A stretch of 24,406 nt of DNA from a virus: IMG/VR virus record IMGVR_UViG_3300030388_000381, positions 1-24,406 of that record. One strand, written 5' to 3'. This document shows positions 20,970 through 24,406 of the stretch, one piece after another (within the stretch, counting starts at the first letter, position 1; the number at the start of each line of letters is the position of its first letter). Position numbers and translations under genes: made by a program. A model generated the notes under the pieces. The model saw only the letters and a list, made by a program, of their open reading frames with translations, made no database searches and was not told the origin of the DNA.

Positions 20970-21083
20970 TTATCTCTTCTTTATTATTTTAGTTAATGTT
21001 TTGGCCTGACCCGCATGTAACTTAGATGCTTTGTTAAGGCCTTTAATAACTTTTTTAACTGTTGATTTGTTTTTCTTTTTCAT
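20970..21083 (-). CDS. Tiny basic protein, 37 aa, in the lysis cassette
   Basis: The ATG at 21083 overlaps the holin stop codon by one base (TAATG) and has GAGGAAAT upstream. The frame runs 37 codons to a TAA at 20970-20972, five bases before the lysozyme ATG. The peptide is strongly basic with 'KKVIKGLNKASKLHAGQ' followed by a second basic helix. The pattern KGLxKASKxHAxQA is familiar from tiny genes next to lysis genes in marine phages, but no function is known to me. The tight coupling on both sides and good ribosome-binding site support it being expressed. It may be an amphipathic membrane-active peptide (inference). Confidence 0.72.
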   Translation of the reverse strand: MKKKNKSTVKKVIKGLNKASKLHAGQAKTLTKIIKKR

Positions 21084-21475
21084 TATTTCCTCTTTATCAT
21101 TTTCATTGCTTGTCCTACGCCTTTAATACCAAACGAACTACTAACTGCTATAAATAATAAATACTGATACCACTCTGGTAAAGTATTTAATACTTCAAAT
21201 CCTGACCTAACATACTCTGTCATACTAGGAATAAAAACTAAAATCGCTGGAGCTAACAGGACAATTAAAGCAAATTCATCTTTCCAGCTTGAATCTGTAG
21301 CTTCTGCCATAGATTTTTCCCACGCTATTTCACCTGATGCTACTTTATCAGCAACTGCCGCTTTTGATCTTGCTTGAGCCACTTTAGCCTGACCATCTGC
21401 CTTTACTTTTTCTACTTTTGATTCCATCCATGAACTAGCTAAGTTTGCTATTGGACCTATTAACGCTGCAAACAT
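21083..21475 (-). CDS. Putative holin (3TM-type)
   Basis: The 130-aa protein has a hydrophobic N-terminal helix (about 1-15), a charged coiled-coil-like stretch (about 18-58), then two membrane segments: about 68-83 (after WKDEF) and about 101-116 (after LPEWYQ). The order 'SWKDEF...LAPAILVFIP...GFEVLNTLPEWYQ...SSFGIKG' resembles the 3TM holin group of gene transfer agents and phages. It would make the hole that lets lysozyme reach the cell wall, which fits its place just upstream of the lysozyme gene. The short basic tail (KMIKRK) faces the cytoplasm in many holins. The start has AAAGGTG upstream. Confidence 0.75.
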   Translation of the reverse strand: MFAALIGPIANLASSWMESKVEKVKADGQAKVAQARSKAAVADKVASGEIAWEKSMAEATDSSWKDEFALIVLLAPAILVFIPSMTEYVRSGFEVLNTLPEWYQYLLFIAVSSSFGIKGVGQAMKMIKRK

Positions 21476-21476
21476 A

Positions 21477-21674
21477 TTAATACACCTTTACTGTTTTTGG
21501 GTCTATTTTTGGAATTAACTTGCACATACACTGATAGACCTTATCTTTATTATCTCTAGTAATTATCTGATTGTGTAGTTTTTTTTTATAACTCATACAA
21601 TCGTTAACATCTTTAAAATATATTCCACCTTCCATTTGTATACCAAAGTAACACATCAGCATAAAAGCTGTCAT
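21477..21674 (-). CDS. Small Cys-containing protein with N-terminal hydrophobic segment
   Basis: The 65-aa product has a hydrophobic start (about 1-12), possibly a short signal or anchor, and then 'GGIYFKDVNDCMSYKKKLHNQ' in the middle and a CMC pair near residue 50. Cys27 and the later pair could form a disulfide outside the cytoplasm. The pattern YFxDVNxCxxYxKxLHxQ recurs, as I recall, in short proteins next to lysis genes of marine podoviruses. It is coupled by TAATG to the preceding virion gene. A spanin-like role is conceivable from position, but the protein lacks a clear lipobox. Confidence 0.65.
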   Translation of the reverse strand: MTAFMLMCYFGIQMEGGIYFKDVNDCMSYKKKLHNQIITRDNKDKVYQCMCKLIPKIDPKTVKVY

Positions 21675-22054
21675 TATAAAGCGCTTTGTGGCGTTCTGTG
21701 TAAAGCAAACTCTTGTATACTTGCTACAACATGCAATCTATTAGCCGTTGCTGCTGTTACTGTTAATATTTCTCCACTTTGTAATATTAAATCTTCTGTT
21801 AACAGTTCTATTGTTGTGCTAGCTCCAACCGCTTTTACATGAAACAAAGTAAACACAGTGCTTCCATTAGTAATAATCATTGTTATTGTATCAGCATTGC
21901 CAGAATCTTCTGCAACTAATATTGAATTAATAACAGAGGCATTAAAATCTGAAGAGCTTGGAGCAGTGTACAAAACAGTAGCATTTGTTGTTGTTAAATC
22001 TAATTTAGCATTAGTTAAACCTTGAACATATTGCGGTATACTAGTAATTAACAT
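21674..22054 (-). CDS. Small beta-rich virion protein, 126 aa
   Basis: The product alternates short strands with Thr/Ser/Ala turns ('ATVLYTAPSSSDFN', 'VINSILVAEDSGNADTITMII', 'LQSGEILTVTAATANRLHVVASI'). That is the texture of phage capsid-decoration or tail-fibre-base proteins with a jelly-roll fold. No membrane segment or catalytic motif is visible. It is linked by one-base TAATG overlaps to the stabilisation protein upstream and the small Cys protein downstream. A virion or host-contact role is likely from fold style and neighbours. The exact place in the particle is not determined. Confidence 0.7.
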   Translation of the reverse strand: MLITSIPQYVQGLTNAKLDLTTTNATVLYTAPSSSDFNASVINSILVAEDSGNADTITMIITNGSTVFTLFHVKAVGASTTIELLTEDLILQSGEILTVTAATANRLHVVASIQEFALHRTPQSAL

Positions 22055-24390
22055 TATCTTTTTCCATCTGGGACCACATTAACTTGTGGTGTGCCTAATT
22101 TAAATTTTGTACCTAAAGAAGTGGACTCAACTCTTAATGCAAATGTTCTTCCTCTAACTCTTATGTCTAATTTTTCTGTGTATGTTTCTACAGGGCTTGT
22201 AGCTGTTCTTTGCGTTGCCTCTGTGTCAGTTTGAGTAAACCCTGAACCAGAATGAGATTTAGCTTTTACAGTAAAATTAACACTAGGATTAGTTGATGTA
22301 GATCCATTAAAATTAATGTCAGGTATAATTCTGTTTATAGAAGCAAACTTACTACCATCTCCTAGTGCCATAGGAGCTGACTCTACAAATGCTGTTATAG
22401 CAGATCCATCATCATCAAAGCCTGTTTCATGATTGTATAAATATTGTCCACCAGTTGCTATAGGCAACGTTCTAATACCTCTATCTAACCATGCTTGCCT
22501 TTCAAGAGTTCCAAAATACCAAACATTTTCTAAATAATTATACGTTACATAAGAATCAATTTCAGTAGTACTAGCACTAGGATAAAACCATATTATCTCA
22601 CTAAATTCTGAATTAACTCCAACATGCACCTTTGATTTTTCTTCAAAATTAAAATTTAAAAATACTTTATCTTTTACAGAGCAAGGTATTTGTTGAGTCT
22701 GTCCTGAATAAACATAAAATGTATCAACTCCCATCCAATATACGCTATCGTCAACAGCTACAGCTGAAGCAGAACTCATAATAGTTATATTTTTAGCAAG
22801 CTCCTTTATACCAAATGTAAATGGAGGGCCAATAAACTTCATTGCGTGTAAACTTTTATTTGTAAAAACTAATATTTGTTCTTTTGTTTCTACTGCTTGC
22901 ATAAACTCAGATCCACCACCTAACCTAATTTCACCAGCAGTATTTGTGGTAGTTGGAAACCAGTCTACAGGATTCTCTTGAGAAGAAAACCTTATTAACA
23001 ACGGATCTTGAACGCCATTACCTTGTGTTGTTGTAAGAGATGCGCCTAACGCATCAGCTCCAAATGCTATTACATGCCTATCTGAATCAGAAACTATAAT
23101 TTGTTTACATATTTGAGGCACACTTGTTTCGCCACTCAATATAGTTGTTGCGCTTAGTTCAATAGCTCTGGCTGTTAAACCTGAACTTCTATCCCAATAA
23201 AACAAACCTCCATTTCTAGGGTTAATAATTAAATCTTCACCAAAATTATCATGAGACCAAAGTCTTATCTGCGCTCCCGGAACCGTAATTGCGGCAGCAT
23301 TTCCAAACCCTACAAAATCATCTAAAGCTGAAACATTACCTTTTACTAAAAAAACTAATGTATTGTCCGTATGAGTTACAGCAGTTGTCCCACTGTGCCC
23401 TCTTGTTACGGTCATAGTGTCGTCATCGCCTGTGTTCGCCACAAGCATTAATTCTTGATCAACTAAAATAACATCTCCAGCAGCAGTCATGCCAGTTTCA
23501 TCGTCAACATCAACAGCAGTCTCACTATTATCTAAAGCTTCGTTAAGTTGCGTAGATTTAGCATTACTTGTTGTGCCACTCCATTGACCAGCTCCCCAAC
23601 CGGTTCCACCAACCGTTGTATTAAGACCAGTGTTTATTTGATAGGTTGCTTTTGAAATATTAAAAGACAAAGTTCCATTTGTTACTGAACCACCAGTAGT
23701 AGATGCACTAAGCTCAAATGTTGTTGAATTTGTAATTGAAGATACCGTAGCGCCTGCTGGTATCCCTGTGCCGGTAACTGGTATCCCTGCAACAAGAAGA
23801 GCTGTGCTATCCATTGTTATAGTAGGGTCATTATTATAATCACAAGTAGCATCTGTAAAAAACCCATTACTTGTGTCTGATGAATTAGCAGCAACAGAAG
23901 ATATAATTGTGTAAGAATTTGAACTTATTAGCGCTACAATTTTATATTCTATATTTAATATTGCTGCTGTAATAACACCACCTAAACTATCTGCACCAGA
24001 AAAAGTAACAAAATCATTTTCATTTGCACCATGCGCAGGATCTATTACGGTTATAGTTGTAGAGCCATTAGATGCAGAAAAAGTAATATCACCCGCACTT
24101 GTAATTACTCTTATTGGAGTGATGTCATTAAACGTTTGGCCTTCTTCTATATAATACTTTAACTCAGTCCCCAACCCTAAAAAATCTGAACCATCTAATG
24201 CAATCCAGTTATGTAATCTTCTTGCTGACCCTTCGTAATCACTGGGGCTATACTTAGACCAGCCTCCCATTTTTTCTGGTGTGCCTAATCTAAATCTAAT
24301 TTTATCCCCATCTACAAACCCACCTTCAGTGCTATAAGGTGTGTTATCAGAAGATATACCAGCTTTAAAATTTAATTTGGTTAATGGCAT
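22054..24390 (-). CDS. Tail/packaged-DNA stabilisation protein with inserted beta modules
   Basis: The 778-aa protein starts 'MPLTKLNFKAGISSDNTPYS', 'GGFVDGDKIRFRLGTPEKMGGW', a signature of the podovirus stabilisation/tail-nozzle protein that closes the portal after packaging. The core continues with 'GTGWGAGQWSG' (262-272), 'IRLWSHDNFGEDL' (375-387) and a beta-rich body (about 395-778) ending in a sandwich. Two modules interrupt the usual core: about 177-245 ('AGIPVTGTGIPAGATVSSI', a tail-fibre-type repeat) and about 279-352 ('MTVTRGHSGTTAVTH', another common beta module). The ATG has AAAGG upstream and overlaps a possible earlier stop (TAATG). It is the first complete gene of the late operon in this window; capsid genes probably lie beyond the right edge. 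Confidence 0.85.
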   Translation of the reverse strand: MPLTKLNFKAGISSDNTPYSTEGGFVDGDKIRFRLGTPEKMGGWSKYSPSDYEGSARRLHNWIALDGSDFLGLGTELKYYIEEGQTFNDITPIRVITSAGDITFSASNGSTTITVIDPAHGANENDFVTFSGADSLGGVITAAILNIEYKIVALISSNSYTIISSVAANSSDTSNGFFTDATCDYNNDPTITMDSTALLVAGIPVTGTGIPAGATVSSITNSTTFELSASTTGGSVTNGTLSFNISKATYQINTGLNTTVGGTGWGAGQWSGTTSNAKSTQLNEALDNSETAVDVDDETGMTAAGDVILVDQELMLVANTGDDDTMTVTRGHSGTTAVTHTDNTLVFLVKGNVSALDDFVGFGNAAAITVPGAQIRLWSHDNFGEDLIINPRNGGLFYWDRSSGLTARAIELSATTILSGETSVPQICKQIIVSDSDRHVIAFGADALGASLTTTQGNGVQDPLLIRFSSQENPVDWFPTTTNTAGEIRLGGGSEFMQAVETKEQILVFTNKSLHAMKFIGPPFTFGIKELAKNITIMSSASAVAVDDSVYWMGVDTFYVYSGQTQQIPCSVKDKVFLNFNFEEKSKVHVGVNSEFSEIIWFYPSASTTEIDSYVTYNYLENVWYFGTLERQAWLDRGIRTLPIATGGQYLYNHETGFDDDGSAITAFVESAPMALGDGSKFASINRIIPDINFNGSTSTNPSVNFTVKAKSHSGSGFTQTDTEATQRTATSPVETYTEKLDIRVRGRTFALRVESTSLGTKFKLGTPQVNVVPDGKR

Positions 24391-24406
24391 TAAGTAACCT
24401 TTACCG
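24390..24406 (-). CDS. Possible 3' end of an upstream late gene
   Basis: The minus strand reads an open frame ending Val-Lys-Val-Thr and a TAA whose last base is the A of the stabilisation protein ATG. The same TAATG join links three other pairs in this operon, which makes a real upstream gene likely. Only about five codons are visible, so no product can be named. Confidence 0.35.

Overview
This window is a continuous piece of a tailed-phage (podovirus-type) genome. It is AT-rich by eye and densely packed. Gene content (T7-like primase-helicase, RusA, a single-strand-annealing-type protein, an SSB-like protein, a podovirus tail/DNA-stabilisation protein, a giant polyvalent virion protein) and the low G+C suggest a phage of a low-G+C marine bacterium, perhaps a SAR11-type alphaproteobacterium. 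The host is an inference, since no host gene is present. There is no tRNA, rRNA, CRISPR array or insertion sequence.

Layout: (1) bases 1-200 hold a strong leftward terminator and one copy of a dispersed palindromic motif. A fragment of another rightward gene may end there. (2) 200-3291, leftward replication/recombination block: rusA, a small coupled gene, an AT-rich tract with 18-bp tandem repeats (candidate origin or operator), primase-helicase, and a 171-aa protein. (3) 3285-7452, rightward early block: starts at a good sigma70-type promoter whose -35 overlaps the rusA start codon. It encodes a Cys-rich PD-(D/E)XK nuclease, three small unknowns, an Erf/Rad52-like annealing candidate, an SSB-like protein with an acidic DDDEIPF tail, a small conserved protein, an AlpA/Xis-like DNA-binding protein, a second PD-(D/E)XK nuclease and two small conserved phage proteins (one DUF6378-like). 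(4) 7497-24390, leftward late block, one long operon in which most genes touch or overlap. In transcription order: tail/DNA-stabilisation protein, beta-rich virion protein, small Cys protein, holin candidate, a 37-aa basic peptide, T4-type lysozyme, glycine-rich virion protein, GNAT-like protein, internal/tail virion protein, virion protein with a muralytic NPGNI domain, and the 2862-aa polyvalent protein.

Working together: the nuclease, annealing protein, SSB-like protein, RusA and primase-helicase make a replication-recombination set. No DNA or RNA polymerase is visible. The late block supplies tail and ejection proteins plus lysis. Terminase, portal and capsid genes are expected upstream of the late block, beyond the right edge. 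The AlpA/Xis-like gene is compatible with a temperate history, but no integrase is visible.

Most notable are the giant protein (zincin, HDYFGH domain, ART-like, glycosylase-like and LPD38-like regions joined by R-S-S linkers), a 19-bp element found at five places, and the tandem-repeat region upstream of the primase-helicase.
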